64,000 nt of DNA. Origin: CAIWHR01 sp963813415. Lineage in GTDB: Bacteria; Pseudomonadota; Gammaproteobacteria; Burkholderiales; Casimicrobiaceae. The stretch lies in NCBI GenBank assembly GCA_963813415.1, contig CAWEYW010000014.1, forward strand, positions 1-64,000, written 5' to 3'. Every line of letters begins with the position of its first letter. Positions within the stretch are counted from its first letter, which is position 1. Of the stretch, positions 45,937 to 57,300 are shown in pieces. The notes under the pieces were generated by a model, which was not told the DNA's origin, ran no database searches, and was given only the letters and a program-made list of their open reading frames with translations. A program made the translations under genes and the position numbers.

Positions 45937-47103
45937 TCACGCGGCACGCAGTGCGTCGACGATCTTCATCCGTGCCGCACGCGCCGCGGGCAGGAACCCA
46001 CCGAGCAGCCCCATGCCCAGCGCGAACGCCACGCCGGCGGCGACGATCCCGGGCGTCAGGGTGAAGCTGAAGGCCAATTCGGCGAACGTCTGGAAGTTCA
46101 TGGTCGAGATCGTGATCGCCTGCATGAATGCGGCACCCACGAGACCCACGATGCCGCCAACCAGGCCGAGGAGCAGGGATTCGACCAGGAATGCCGTCAG
46201 GATCGCGCGTCGCGGAAAGCCCAGGGCACGCAACGTGCCGATCTCCCCGGTGCGCGACGCGACGCTGGCATACATGGTGATCATGGCCCCGATGATCGCG
46301 CCGATCGAGAAAATCGCCGAGATGCCGGTGCCGAGGTACCTGATGAACTTCGCCAGCGCTTCCGATTGCGCCGCGTAGAAGTCGCGCTCGCGCCGTGCTT
46401 CGACGGTGAAGCGGGGATCGCTCTCGATCTCCTGCTTGACGGCCTCGAAGCGGTCGGTGTCGGTGAGACGGAAGATGATCGACGAATACGCGAGCCGCCG
46501 GAACGCCTGCATCATCTGCTCGGCATCACCCCAGATCTCCGAGTCGAACCCGGTGCGTCCGGCGTCGAAGATGCCGACCACCGTCCAGTCGCGCGAGCCG
46601 AAGCGCATCGTCTCGCCGATCCCGGCGCCGCGGAAGCCCGTGGCGATCGCACGACCGGTGATGATCTCGGCGGTGCCGGGTCGCGGCATGCGTCCCTCGA
46701 CGAGGCGAACCTGCGGGCGCAACGCCAGCCCCGCCGGCGTGACGCCGCGGATCAGCACGTTGGAGGGCTTGCCGCTATCGCGTTTCGGCAGGTTGATGAG
46801 GACCACGGTCTCTCTCGACACGAGCTTGTGCCCATCGTCGCCAATGGCCACCTCCGGCAGGCTTTCGACGGCTCCCGCCTGCGCGCGATCCACTCCGCTC
46901 TGCACCTCGGTCTGGGATCCGCGCCGGATGATCACCACGTTCTCGTCCAGCCCCGTGGCCACGAGGGTTTGCTGGAGGCCGGCGGCGAGCATCAGCACGG
47001 TCGTGAAAACGTAGACCACGAGGGCCATGCCACCGGCAGTCAATGCAGTGGTGAGCCTGCGCGTCGCAAGGTTGCGGGCAATGTACGAGAACGGGATCTT
47101 CAC
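45937..47103 (-). CDS. ABC transporter permease (MacB/FtsX-type), second of two
   Basis: 388 residues from GTG 47103 (VKIPFSYIARNLATRRLTTA); a GTG ten codons earlier is an alternative. Four transmembrane helices in the FtsX/MacB pattern, one at the N-terminus (LTAGGMALVVYVFTTVLMLA) and three at the C-terminus, around a large periplasmic domain. Starts 56 bp after the first permease gene. Together with the ATPase and membrane fusion protein upstream, it would form a DevBCA/MacAB-like exporter. Substrate unknown. Confidence 0.88.
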   Translation of the reverse strand: MKIPFSYIARNLATRRLTTALTAGGMALVVYVFTTVLMLAAGLQQTLVATGLDENVVIIRRGSQTEVQSGVDRAQAGAVESLPEVAIGDDGHKLVSRETVVLINLPKRDSGKPSNVLIRGVTPAGLALRPQVRLVEGRMPRPGTAEIITGRAIATGFRGAGIGETMRFGSRDWTVVGIFDAGRTGFDSEIWGDAEQMMQAFRRLAYSSIIFRLTDTDRFEAVKQEIESDPRFTVEARRERDFYAAQSEALAKFIRYLGTGISAIFSIGAIIGAMITMYASVASRTGEIGTLRALGFPRRAILTAFLVESLLLGLVGGIVGLVGAAFMQAITISTMNFQTFAELAFSFTLTPGIVAAGVAFALGMGLLGGFLPAARAARMKIVDALRAA

Positions 47104-47158
47104 CGCCGGCCCGTTGCAGGAGACATGACGCACGCGTCGCGCGTGGATCGGGGGCGCA

Positions 47159-48316
47159 TCACGCGATCATCCTCAGGCCGTCGACGATACGGACGCGCGC
47201 GGTGCGCCACGCCGGGATGATCGCGGCGACGACCCCGACGATCGCGCCCGCCGCGAGCTGCATGGCGACCGTCTCCTTGCTCACGAAAAACACGGGGAAA
47301 AGGCTGCCCATCGCATCCGCGAACGCCGCTGCGAGCGGGTACGTTGCGGCGATGCCAAGCAGGGCACCGACCAGCGCGATGCCCAGCGACTCGGCGAAGA
47401 TGAGACCGCCGACGAAGCCATTGCCGAAGCCGAGCGCCTTCAGGGTCGCGTATTCAGGGCCGCGCTCGCGCGCCGTCATGGCCATGGTGTTCGCCATGAC
47501 GGCCATGATGATCACGATGACCACGAACGACACCGCCTGGATGGCGAGCAGGATGGTCTCGGTCATCGCGATGAACCCGAGCTGGAACGCCTTTTCCGTC
47601 TCGGTCAGGGTCTCGGCGAGCGAATTGCGGAAGGTCTCGTCGATGGCCGCGGAGACTTCAGCGGCGCGCGCCGGATCCTGCAGGCCGACGACGAATACGC
47701 CGGTCTGTTCGGCGCGACGCGGATACAGCTTGCGCACGGACTCGTTGAGATACGCCCAGTGGAAGAACATCGTCGACTGGTCGGAGGAACGGTCGGCCGC
47801 GTCGTAGATGCCACGCAGGTTGAAGGTCCAGGTTCCGGGAAAGATGGTGCCCCTGAGCGGGATCTGGTCGCCGACCTTCCAGCCGAAACGGTCGGCCAGC
47901 TTGCGTCCGGCGATCGCACCCTGCCGGTCGGTGAGGAACGCCTTCCGCTCCGCGTCGCTCAGCACGATCTCCGGATAGAGGGCGAGATAGGACGGCGCAT
48001 CGATGGCGAACTGGGCGAAGAAGTTCGCTTCCCGGATGTACACGCCGCCGAACCAGTTCGCCCAGCTCACGCCGGTGACACCGGGTACCTGGCGGATCTT
48101 GGCGGCATACGTGAGCGGCAGCGGAAATACCAGCGAGACCGCGCTGCGGGTAACAAGCCGCGCGCTCGAGCTGGCGTTCGCACCGGCATACCAGGCGTCG
48201 ACGATCGTGCGCAACAGCCCGAACGCGGTGATCGCGACGATGATGCCGAGCACCGTCAGCGCCGTGCGCAACTTGTGGCGAAAGGCGTTGCGCAGGATGA
48301 GCAGGGCGACGAACAC
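47159..48316 (-). CDS. ABC transporter permease (MacB/FtsX-type), first of two
   Basis: 385 residues, starting at a GTG (MFVALLILRNAFRHKLRTAL). Same layout as its neighbour: helix 1 in LTVLGIIVAITAFGLL, a periplasmic domain, then three C-terminal helices (VIVIIMAVMANTMAMTARER is the characteristic loop after helix 2). The next gene upstream on this strand is not the ATPase but an opposed FimV-like gene. Confidence 0.88.
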   Translation of the reverse strand: MFVALLILRNAFRHKLRTALTVLGIIVAITAFGLLRTIVDAWYAGANASSSARLVTRSAVSLVFPLPLTYAAKIRQVPGVTGVSWANWFGGVYIREANFFAQFAIDAPSYLALYPEIVLSDAERKAFLTDRQGAIAGRKLADRFGWKVGDQIPLRGTIFPGTWTFNLRGIYDAADRSSDQSTMFFHWAYLNESVRKLYPRRAEQTGVFVVGLQDPARAAEVSAAIDETFRNSLAETLTETEKAFQLGFIAMTETILLAIQAVSFVVIVIIMAVMANTMAMTARERGPEYATLKALGFGNGFVGGLIFAESLGIALVGALLGIAATYPLAAAFADAMGSLFPVFFVSKETVAMQLAAGAIVGVVAAIIPAWRTARVRIVDGLRMIA

Positions 48317-48457
48317 GTGGTGACGCGGGCGCCCGATGCAGGGCCGCGGAACGGACCGGAACCGTTGATTCTAGCGCAGCGCGCGTCGCGTCGCCGGGGG
48401 CATATTTCTTGCTGAAAAAGGATCGCGCTCCCCGCGCGCCGAACGCCCATCGAGCCC

Positions 48458-49984
48458 ATGCATCCCTGTCGAGAGCAGCCCGGACGCGACCCATGCACCG
48501 CGTCCGCCGGCCGGACGGGCTTGGGCGTGTCGCTGCTCGTCGCGCTCCTGACCCTGCACGTTGCCGGACCGGCGCGCTCCGAAATTCTCGGCGACGCGCG
48601 CCAATTGTCGCGCCTGGGCGAACCGCTCCGACTCGCCGTTTCCGTCCGGCAGGATGGCGGCAGCCCGATCAGCGAGCGCTGCCTGGCAGTCGTCGGCCCG
48701 GCCCAAAGTGACGGGCTTCCGCACATTCTGACCGCCAACGCTGCCCTCGAACGCCACGCCGGAATCGCGGGCGTGAAAATCACGACGGCGGCCCCCGTTC
48801 GCGAGCCCGTGGTCCGGCTGATGCTGCGCACGCATTGCGACGGTGCGACCCGCCTGTACACGTTGTTCCTGGAACCTCCGGGCAGTACCCGACAAGTGCG
48901 CGCCGTGGGGCAGCCGGGGCCGCACATCCCGCTGACCGCGAACGGGGCGCCGGTGGAGCGCTCCGGACCGGTGTCTCCGGCCGTGACGGTCATTCCCGTC
49001 GTCCCCGCACCGCGGATGGCTGGTGGCAGCACAGGCGCCACGGCGACGCCGCGGACGCTCACCAACAACGACGTTGCCCGACTGCGCTCCGATGCGGCGC
49101 GCCCCGCCCCGACAGTGATCTCCATGTCCGCCGACGCGGCGCCGACGACGGCTGCAACGGCGGCGGCAGCCAGCGTGCCGGGCGTTCGCGCGGAGGGATC
49201 GCACGCTCCGGACGCGTCCGCGGTTGCCGATCCGGCGGCGCTGGAAGCGGAGAACGCAACCCTGCGGCAACAGATCGCACAACTCAGCGGCGAGCTGCAA
49301 CGCCTGCAGCAGCCGGCTGTCGCAACGGCGCCGTCGGCGCACTCGCCCGCGCCCGCCCGCGGTGCCGCGGTCGCGCCCATCGGGCCCGGTTGGGAAGTCG
49401 CCTGGCCGGTGGCTGTCGCGCTGGGGGGGCTCGCAGCACTGGCCGTGGGCGGCTTCGTCTGGCGACGCCGACACGCCGGAGACGAGTGGGCGCTCACGGG
49501 ACCGCCGTCGCACCGGGTGGCTTCGCGCACGAGCCTGGCCGAAGCGCCGGTGACATTCAAGCAGGGCAGCCTGCCCCATGCGCACGGTCCCGGCACCGAG
49601 ACGGGCGACGTGCCCCAGGACGCCGCGTGGTCGGCGGCGCCGGTGCCGGCGCCCATCAACACGCCGACCCCGCTCCTGCTGCAGCCTTCGGCGGAAGATC
49701 TCGGACGCGATCTCGAGCGGGAGCTTTTCGTCGCCGAGCGCGCGCACTCGGCGCTGGAGCGCGCGCATCCCGACCTGGTCGACACCCTTACCCGTTGCTG
49801 GGGAACGGCAGCCGCACGTGCGCAGCTTGCCGCGCTGCTGCAGGTCGGATCGCCGCAGCTCGCCCGGATGTCGGGAGAAGCGGTCGCCGAGTTGCGCCTG
49901 CTGGTGCGCATTGCCGACGAACTCGTCCACCGCGCGGCCCCCGAGTCACCCGCACCCTACCGGCCGCCGGCGCCGGCGTGGTGA
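48458..49984 (+). CDS. FimV-like secreted/membrane protein
   Basis: 508 residues. An export signal (VSLLVALLTLHVAGPARS) precedes a FimV-type N-terminal motif (ILGDARQLSRLGEPLRLAVS). A long Ala/Pro/Thr-rich stretch, a short coiled coil (LEAENATLRQQIAQLSGEL), one transmembrane helix (VAWPVAVALGGLAALAVGG) and a helical cytoplasmic region follow. LysM and the C-terminal FimV TPR motif are not seen, so it is a partial FimV paralogue rather than a second fimV. It lies on the strand opposite to the exporter genes on both sides. Confidence 0.7.
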   Translation: MHPCREQPGRDPCTASAGRTGLGVSLLVALLTLHVAGPARSEILGDARQLSRLGEPLRLAVSVRQDGGSPISERCLAVVGPAQSDGLPHILTANAALERHAGIAGVKITTAAPVREPVVRLMLRTHCDGATRLYTLFLEPPGSTRQVRAVGQPGPHIPLTANGAPVERSGPVSPAVTVIPVVPAPRMAGGSTGATATPRTLTNNDVARLRSDAARPAPTVISMSADAAPTTAATAAAASVPGVRAEGSHAPDASAVADPAALEAENATLRQQIAQLSGELQRLQQPAVATAPSAHSPAPARGAAVAPIGPGWEVAWPVAVALGGLAALAVGGFVWRRRHAGDEWALTGPPSHRVASRTSLAEAPVTFKQGSLPHAHGPGTETGDVPQDAAWSAAPVPAPINTPTPLLLQPSAEDLGRDLERELFVAERAHSALERAHPDLVDTLTRCWGTAAARAQLAALLQVGSPQLARMSGEAVAELRLLVRIADELVHRAAPESPAPYRPPAPAW

Positions 49985-50029
49985 GCGGTCGCGGTGCGGG
50001 CGGTCGTTGCGCCGGCACGCGACGGTCAG

Positions 50030-50761
<732 letters not shown>

Positions 50762-50777
50762 CGCCGCAGCGCAACGC

Positions 50778-51995
50778 TCACTTGGTCGCCATCTGCACCG
50801 GCGCACCATCCGCCAGACTGGCGGCGGGCTTGACGACCACGCGCTCGCCGGTCTTGAGCTCCGCGGTGATGGCGGTCAGGTCGCCGACCTTGATTCCCGG
50901 CTGCACCGGAACCATGGCGACCTTGTCGGCGCGCACCACGAATACGACATCGCGGCCGTCGCGACGCACGATGGCATCGGTATTCACGGCAAGCAAGGGC
51001 CGCTGCTCCGCGGCACTCACGTCGCGCGACAGAAACGCGACCTTGGCGCTCATCTCCGGCAGCACCCGCGGATCGATGGCCTCGAACTGCACCTTGGTCA
51101 TCACCGTGGCCTTCGCACGATCGACCGTCGGAACCATGCGGCTGATGCGGCCGCGAAAACGCACGTCCGGCAGGGCATCGAGCGTGATTTCGCACGGCTG
51201 CCCGACCCGGATCTTGCCGAGACTCGACTCCGACACGTCGGCCTCCACTTCGAGCGACCCCATGTCCGCCATGGTCACGACGGCGCCCTTCGATTCCGCC
51301 GCGGAGGAGAACGGGGTGATGATGTCGCCGATGTTCGCGCTCTTGGAAAGAATGACGCCGTCGAAGGGCGCACGGATGAGCGTGTAATCGACGCTGACCT
51401 GCGCGTTGCGTGAAGTCGCCTCTGCAACCGCGATATTGGCGCGGGCATTGGCGACCGCAGCCGCAGTGCGGTCGGCGCGCGCCTTGGACGTGTCGAGCGC
51501 CGCGCGCGAGACAAAACCTTTCGCAACGAGTTCCTCGTCGCGGCGGAGCTGCGCCGCCGCGTCGCGCGCATCGGCCTCGGCCTGGGCCAGCGCGGCACGC
51601 GCGGCATTGACGCTCGCCGCCGCGGACTGCGCCTGCGCAACGACGTCGCGATTGTCGAGGCGCGCAATGACCTCACCGGATTTCACGCGCGAGCCCTCCG
51701 CGACGCCGAGCCAGTCGAGACGGCCGGTCGCCTTCGAGGCGATCGCGGCCTTGCGCTGCGGCACGACATAGCCCGTCGCGTTCAGGACGACGTACTGTTG
51801 CGACGGAAACGTGGTCACGACGGCGGCAGTCTGTACCGTGACCGGATGCGGGCGCAGGAACCACCACGCGACGCCGGCGAGGAGCACGAGTGCCATCGCG
51901 AGCTGCCACCAGCGGCGTCGGCGCCGTGGGCGGGTGATCGCGGCGCGGTCGATGCGCAGCCGCGACAGGTCGTCAGGGGAGGAGGAATCGTTCAT
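50778..51995 (-). CDS. HlyD-type membrane fusion protein
   Basis: 405 residues from ATG 51995 (MNDSSSPDDLSRLRID); no strong ribosome site is seen. One N-terminal transmembrane helix (WWQLAMALVLLAGVAWWFL), a lipoyl/barrel-sandwich (ATGRLDWLGVAEGSRVKSGE), a coiled-coil hairpin (about 120-200) and a beta-barrel. Links the inner-membrane ABC unit to an outer-membrane channel, which is not encoded here. Confidence 0.92.
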   Translation of the reverse strand: MNDSSSPDDLSRLRIDRAAITRPRRRRRWWQLAMALVLLAGVAWWFLRPHPVTVQTAAVVTTFPSQQYVVLNATGYVVPQRKAAIASKATGRLDWLGVAEGSRVKSGEVIARLDNRDVVAQAQSAAASVNAARAALAQAEADARDAAAQLRRDEELVAKGFVSRAALDTSKARADRTAAAVANARANIAVAEATSRNAQVSVDYTLIRAPFDGVILSKSANIGDIITPFSSAAESKGAVVTMADMGSLEVEADVSESSLGKIRVGQPCEITLDALPDVRFRGRISRMVPTVDRAKATVMTKVQFEAIDPRVLPEMSAKVAFLSRDVSAAEQRPLLAVNTDAIVRRDGRDVVFVVRADKVAMVPVQPGIKVGDLTAITAELKTGERVVVKPAASLADGAPVQMATK

Positions 51996-52090
51996 GCGGA
52001 GGCGCGGGGACGCGACGGTCACGCGCAGTCGAATCTTACCTTGCGGGGCCGGCGCTGCCCGTTCTACAAAAGCCGCGCGCGCGCCGGACC

Positions 52091-53026
52091 TCACCCGCCT
52101 TCGAGCGGCGCCGCGTCGTGCAGCGGCGACTCGGTGCGGGAGTTGCGCAAGGCACGCCACGTGAGGATCACCAGCCCTGCCCCGATCGCGGCGATGCCCG
52201 TCCATTCGCTGCGCGACAACACCTCGCCGAAGATCGCCATCGACGACAGCAACGCGATCACCGGAATGGCGAACATGTTGAGGGAAGCGGTGCCCGCCGG
52301 CAGGTGGCGCAGGACCCCGAGCCAGAGCAGGAAGCCGCCGGCCGTGGACACCGCCCCGACGTAGAGCAACAGCATCGCCTGCGTCACGGACCAGCGCGTC
52401 GCCTCGCCGGGCAGAAACCATGACAGCAGGGTCAGCGGCAGCACCCCCGCGAGCATCTGCCAGGCGATGAACACCATCGGATCGAACTGCTTGCGGCGCT
52501 GGAAGTACTTCATGGCAACCGTGCCCGCGGCCCAGCCGAACCCCGAGAGCACCGCCCACAGCTTGGGCGTGAGATCGCCGCGCCAGTTCCACGGCTCGAC
52601 GACGAGCCCGAGGCCGACGAGCGCGCAGCCGACGGCGAGCCACTGCGTACCGCGCACCCGCTCGTGCAGCACGGGCCAGGCGATCAGCAGCGTCCAGAAC
52701 GGCATCGTGAACACGAGCACGGACGTGCGCCCCGCACCGCCGCCGGCAAGAGCCATCGTGGTGCCGGTGAAGTTGATCGTGGTCTGGAAGAAGCCGGTCA
52801 CCAGCACCGCGGTCCAGTCCTCGGGCAGCAGGCGCCGGCGCTGCACGAGCAATGCCGCGAAGATCACCGCCACGGCCACCCAGGTACGCTGCACGTTGAA
52901 GGTCCCGGGATCGGCATTGGCGAGCGCGAACTTCATCGCGATCCAGTTGCCGCCCCACACCAGCGTGAGCACCGCCAGCGCCGCATACGCCAACCGTACG
53001 GCGCGCGCCGGGTTCGCGGCGGACAT
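52091..53026 (-). CDS. EamA/DMT-type transporter
   Basis: 311 residues from ATG 53026. Two EamA halves, beginning AYAALAVLTLVWGGNWIAMK and GFGWAAGTVAMKYFQRR. The ATG overlaps the upstream hydrolase stop (TGATG), so the two genes are coupled. Unlike the EamA at 31339; substrate unknown. Confidence 0.9.
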   Translation of the reverse strand: MSAANPARAVRLAYAALAVLTLVWGGNWIAMKFALANADPGTFNVQRTWVAVAVIFAALLVQRRRLLPEDWTAVLVTGFFQTTINFTGTTMALAGGGAGRTSVLVFTMPFWTLLIAWPVLHERVRGTQWLAVGCALVGLGLVVEPWNWRGDLTPKLWAVLSGFGWAAGTVAMKYFQRRKQFDPMVFIAWQMLAGVLPLTLLSWFLPGEATRWSVTQAMLLLYVGAVSTAGGFLLWLGVLRHLPAGTASLNMFAIPVIALLSSMAIFGEVLSRSEWTGIAAIGAGLVILTWRALRNSRTESPLHDAAPLEGG

Positions 53027-53919
53027 CAACGCAGGAGGAAGGCTTCGAGCGCGCGCGCGACCGCCTCCGGCTGATCGTGGTGCAGCATGTGCCCCGCGTC
53101 GGGGATCATGACGAGTTCGCCGCCGGGAATGTGCGCCAGGCGGCGCCGGATTCCCGCCAGCGTGGCGGTGGCGCCTTCGCCTTCGGGATGTTCGCCGAGC
53201 CAGCGCGGGATGTCCGAGTGCTCGGCCGCCATCCACAGCGTGGGCGCGCTGATGTGTCGCCACACCGCGTACACCTCTTCCATCCGGTAGACCGTGGGAA
53301 ACGGCAGCTTGTGGCGCGGATCGGAGCGCAGCCGCGCGGTCCCGTCCGAAGCGACGTCCGCCCATTCACCGGCGAGAAACAGCGCCTTGTCGCGCGCCAG
53401 GCGTGGATTGTTCTTCTGCAGGCGCGCGGCGACGGCATCGAGATCGGCGTAAGGCTGGAAGGCGATCGGCGCACGCAACGCATCGAGCCATTTGGCGAAT
53501 TTCGCCGGCGCGAGGCTCGGGTCTTCCGCCGGGATGCCGAAGCCGTCCAGCGAGACGAGCTTCGCCACGCGCTCCGGCCGGATGCCCGCGTAATGCAGGA
53601 CGACATTGCCGCCCAGGCTGTGACCCGCGAGATGCACGCGCTCGCCGGGCGCCAGGAGGTCGAGCAGCGCCTCGAGATCGGCGAGATAATCGGCGAACCA
53701 GTAGCCCTGCGCCTGCCATGCGGACTGGCCGAAACCGCGCAGGTCGGGCGCGATCACGTGCCATTCGTGGCGGAGCGCGTCGACGAGAAACTGGAAGGAT
53801 GCAGCGACATCCATCCAGCCGTGCAGCAGGAACAGCTTCGGAGCCTCCGGCGCACCCCACGCGAGCACGCGGTGCCCGAGGCCGCGCAGATCCACGCGTT
53901 GCGACGTGAAGCGCTTCAT
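53026..53919 (-). CDS. Alpha/beta hydrolase
   Basis: 297 residues from ATG 53919 (MKRFTSQRVDLRGLGHRVL). Nucleophile Ser in VHLAGHSLGGNVV, oxyanion HGWMD, and His in PDAGHMLHHD; the acid is probably the Asp in AEHSDIPRW or nearby. Similar to small esterase/epoxide-hydrolase-like enzymes; substrate unknown. Ends overlapping the EamA gene. Confidence 0.9.
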   Translation of the reverse strand: MKRFTSQRVDLRGLGHRVLAWGAPEAPKLFLLHGWMDVAASFQFLVDALRHEWHVIAPDLRGFGQSAWQAQGYWFADYLADLEALLDLLAPGERVHLAGHSLGGNVVLHYAGIRPERVAKLVSLDGFGIPAEDPSLAPAKFAKWLDALRAPIAFQPYADLDAVAARLQKNNPRLARDKALFLAGEWADVASDGTARLRSDPRHKLPFPTVYRMEEVYAVWRHISAPTLWMAAEHSDIPRWLGEHPEGEGATATLAGIRRRLAHIPGGELVMIPDAGHMLHHDQPEAVARALEAFLLR

Positions 53920-53944
53920 GCGAAGCCCCGGCGGCACCTGCCGG

Positions 53945-54280
53945 TCAGCGCTTCCTGCACAACGCGATGCCGTCCTGCCAGCCCATGCTGTAGTTGCCGT
54001 CCTTGCCGAAACGTCCGGCGTCCTTGCGCTCCGCGCCCTTGGCACTGGCACACCCGTCCGCATAGCCCTGCCGATAGGCGAGCGGAAACCCCGACAGGTT
54101 CACTCTCGGGGGCGGCGGCTCGGCGTTGCGCGGCAGCGGCGGCGCCGTCGGCTTGACGGGCTCGGAGGGCGCAATGGTCGCGCAGCTCGCGACCAGCAAC
54201 GCTGCCAGTACAGCAAGCAGTGCGCGGGCACGCGTTGTCGTGGCGCCGCGCAGCGGCAGTAGATCGATCGAGCGAACCAT
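53945..54280 (-). CDS. Small predicted lipoprotein
   Basis: 111 residues from ATG 54280. A hydrophobic signal (RALLAVLAALLVASC) carries lipobox VASC with Cys33. The mature part is Pro-rich, then has a Gly/Tyr-containing region (LAYRQGYADGCASAKG, YSMGWQDGIALC) with two cysteines that may form a disulfide. Not recognised as a named family. Lies 25 bp upstream of the hydrolase gene and divergent from dnaE. Confidence 0.65.
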   Translation of the reverse strand: MVRSIDLLPLRGATTTRARALLAVLAALLVASCATIAPSEPVKPTAPPLPRNAEPPPPRVNLSGFPLAYRQGYADGCASAKGAERKDAGRFGKDGNYSMGWQDGIALCRKR

Positions 54281-54395
54281 GGATGCGCGCCGGTTGCGTC
54301 GCTTGAACGGGGTAAAATTGTAACAGGCTGCACTCATGCACCACCGCAGCACGTGCCGGACGTCACCGGTGCCGCGCCGCCCCAGGTCTTCCTCC

Positions 54396-57300
54396 ATGAG
54401 CGATCCCGTTTTCGTCCATCTGCGAATGCACAGCGAGTTCGCGATCGCGGACGGCATCGTGCGCATCGACGACGCCGTTGCCGCAGCGGCCGCCGATCGC
54501 ATGCCCGCGCTCGCCATCACGGATCTGGCGAACGCCTTCGGCCTCATCAAGTTCTACAAGGCGGCGCGCGCCGCTGGCGTGAAGCCGCTGTTCGGCGTCG
54601 ACGCCTGGATCACCAACGAGCCGAACCGGGACCAGCCCACCCGCGTGCTGCTGCTCGCGCAATCACGCACCGGGTACCTCCGCCTCACCGACTGGCTGTC
54701 GCGCGCGTACCGCACCAACCAGCATCGCGGGCGCGCCGAGTTGCGCCGCGCATGGATGAGCGAAGGAACCGAAGGCCTGATCGCGCTTTCGGGCGCGCGC
54801 GACGGCGACGTCGGCCAGGCACTGCTGCAGGGTGACGCCGCCAGTGCAGTGCGCCTCGCGCGTGAATGGGCCGCGCTCTTTCCCGACCGGTTCTATCTCG
54901 AGTTGCAGCGCGCCGGTCACTCCGACGATGACGCGCTGGTCGCGGCGACGGTGCGCGTTGCGGGCGACACCGGCCTCCCCGTCGTGGCCACGCACCCCGT
55001 GCAGTTCCTCCGGCGCGAGGACTTCCGCGCGCACGAAGCACGCGTCTGCATCGCGGAGGGCGCGGCGCTGTCGGACCCGCGACGGCCGCGCCGGTTCACG
55101 CCCGCTCAGTACTTCACGACCCAGGCGGAGATGGCCGCCGCATTTGCCGATTACCCCGAAGCGCTCGTGAACAGCGTCGCCATCGCGCAACGCTGCAATC
55201 TGGTCATTCCCCTCGGCAAGAACTATCTGCCCGACTTTCCGACCCCGCCTGGCGTGACGATCGACGATCACCTGCGCCAGGAGGCAGCGGCCGGCCTCGA
55301 GAAGCGCCTGGCGGCGCTCTACCCCGATCCGCAGGTGCGCGAAGGGAAGCGTCCGGAGTACGAGGCGCGCCTGGCGTTCGAGACGAAGACCATCGTGCAG
55401 ATGGGGTTCCCGGGTTACTTCCTGATCGTTGCCGACTTCATCAACTGGGCGAAGCGCAATGGCGTCCCCGTCGGGCCCGGTCGCGGATCGGGCGCCGGTT
55501 CGCTCGTCGCGTATGCGCTCGGCATCACCGATCTCGACCCGCTGCGCTACACACTGCTGTTCGAGCGCTTCCTCAATCCCGAGCGCATCTCGATGCCGGA
55601 CTTCGACATCGACTTCTGCCAGGACGGCCGTGACCGGGTCATCGATTACGTCAAGAAGCTCTACGGCGCCGATTCCGTCTCGCAGATCGCGACCTTCGGC
55701 ACCATGGCCGCGAAGGCCGCCGTACGCGACGTCGGGCGGGTGCTCGACCTGCCGTATTCGTTCTGCGACGGCATCGCCAAGCTCATCCCGTTCCAGCCGG
55801 GCAAGCAGATCACCTTGAAGCAGGCTCGCGAGATGGAGCCCCTGCTGGCCGAGCGCGAGGAGAACGAGGAGGAGGTGCGCGAGCTCCTCGTGCTGGCCGA
55901 AGCGCTCGAGGGCCTGACGCGCAACGTGGGGATGCACGCCGGTGGCGTGCTCATCGCTCCCGGCAAGCTCACCGACTTCTGCCCGCTCTACATGCAGGCG
56001 GGTTCGGACGGCATCGTGTCGCAGTTCGACAAGGACGATGTCGAGGCGGTCGGGCTCGTGAAGTTCGACTTTCTCGGCCTCACGACGCTCACCATCCTCG
56101 ACTGGGCCCTGCGGTACGTGCGCCGCCTGGATCCTTCGTATGCGCTCACGCTCGACAGCATCCCGCTCGACGATCGCCGGGCCTACGACATCTTCAAGAC
56201 GGGGAACACATCGGCAGTGTTCCAGTTCGAATCGCGTGGCATGCGCGACCTCCTGGTGCGCGCGAAACCCGACCGCTTCGAGGACATCATCGCGCTGGTG
56301 GCGCTGTACCGGCCGGGTCCGATGGACCTCATCCCGGATTACATCGATCGCAAGCACGGCCGGCAGCGTGTCGAGTATCCGGACCCGCGCGTCGAGCCGA
56401 TCCTCGGCCCCACCTACGGCGTGATGGTGTACCAGGAACAGGTCATGCAGATCGCCCAGGTGATCGGCGGCTATACGCTGGGCGCCGCCGATCTCCTGCG
56501 CCGCGCGATGGGCAAGAAAAAGCCGGAGGAGATGGCCCAGCAGCGCGAGATCTTCGTCGCCGGCGCGCAGAAGAATGGCGTCTCGGCGGCCAAGGCCTCG
56601 CAGCTCTTCGACCACATGGAGAAGTTCGCGGGCTACGGCTTCAACAAGTCGCACGCCGCGGCATACGCGCTGGTGGCGTACCAGACCGCGTACTTCAAGG
56701 CGCACCACACCGCCGCGTTCATGGCCGCCAACCTGTCGCTCGTCATGGACGACACCGACAAGGTACGCACGCTCCACGACGACACCGTCGCCCAGGGCGT
56801 CACGGTGTTGCCGCCGGACGTGAACGCGTCGAACTATCGCTTCGAGCCGGTGGATACCAAGAGCATCCGCTACGGCCTGGGGGGCGTGAAGGGCACAGGG
56901 CAGGCGGCGATCGAAGCCATCGTCGCGGCGCGAACCGCCGGCGGCCCGTTCCGGGACCTGTTCGATTTCTGCCGTCGCGTCGACAAGCGACTCGTCAATC
57001 GCCGCGTGCTCGAGGCGCTGATCCGCGCGGGCGCATTCGATTCGGTCGATGCCCGTCGGGCGAGTCTTTTCGCGTCGGTCGGGATCGCCCTCGGCGAGGC
57101 GGAGCGCGCCGAAGCCACCGCATCGCAGGTGTCGCTCTTCGGCGAGGAGCAGCATGCGACTTCACTGACGATGGTCGCCGCCCGCGAATGGACCGACGCG
57201 GAAAGGCTGGTGCACGAGAAGGCCGCGCTGGGCTTCTATCTTTCCGGCCATCCGTTCCAGAGCTATGCCGCCGAGCTCGCGCCCATCGTGCGGCACCCGC

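Noticed and set aside
54663..57155. An 830-codon open frame on the minus strand
   Set aside because: Antisense to dnaE, which is complete and well conserved; no motifs in the antisense product.
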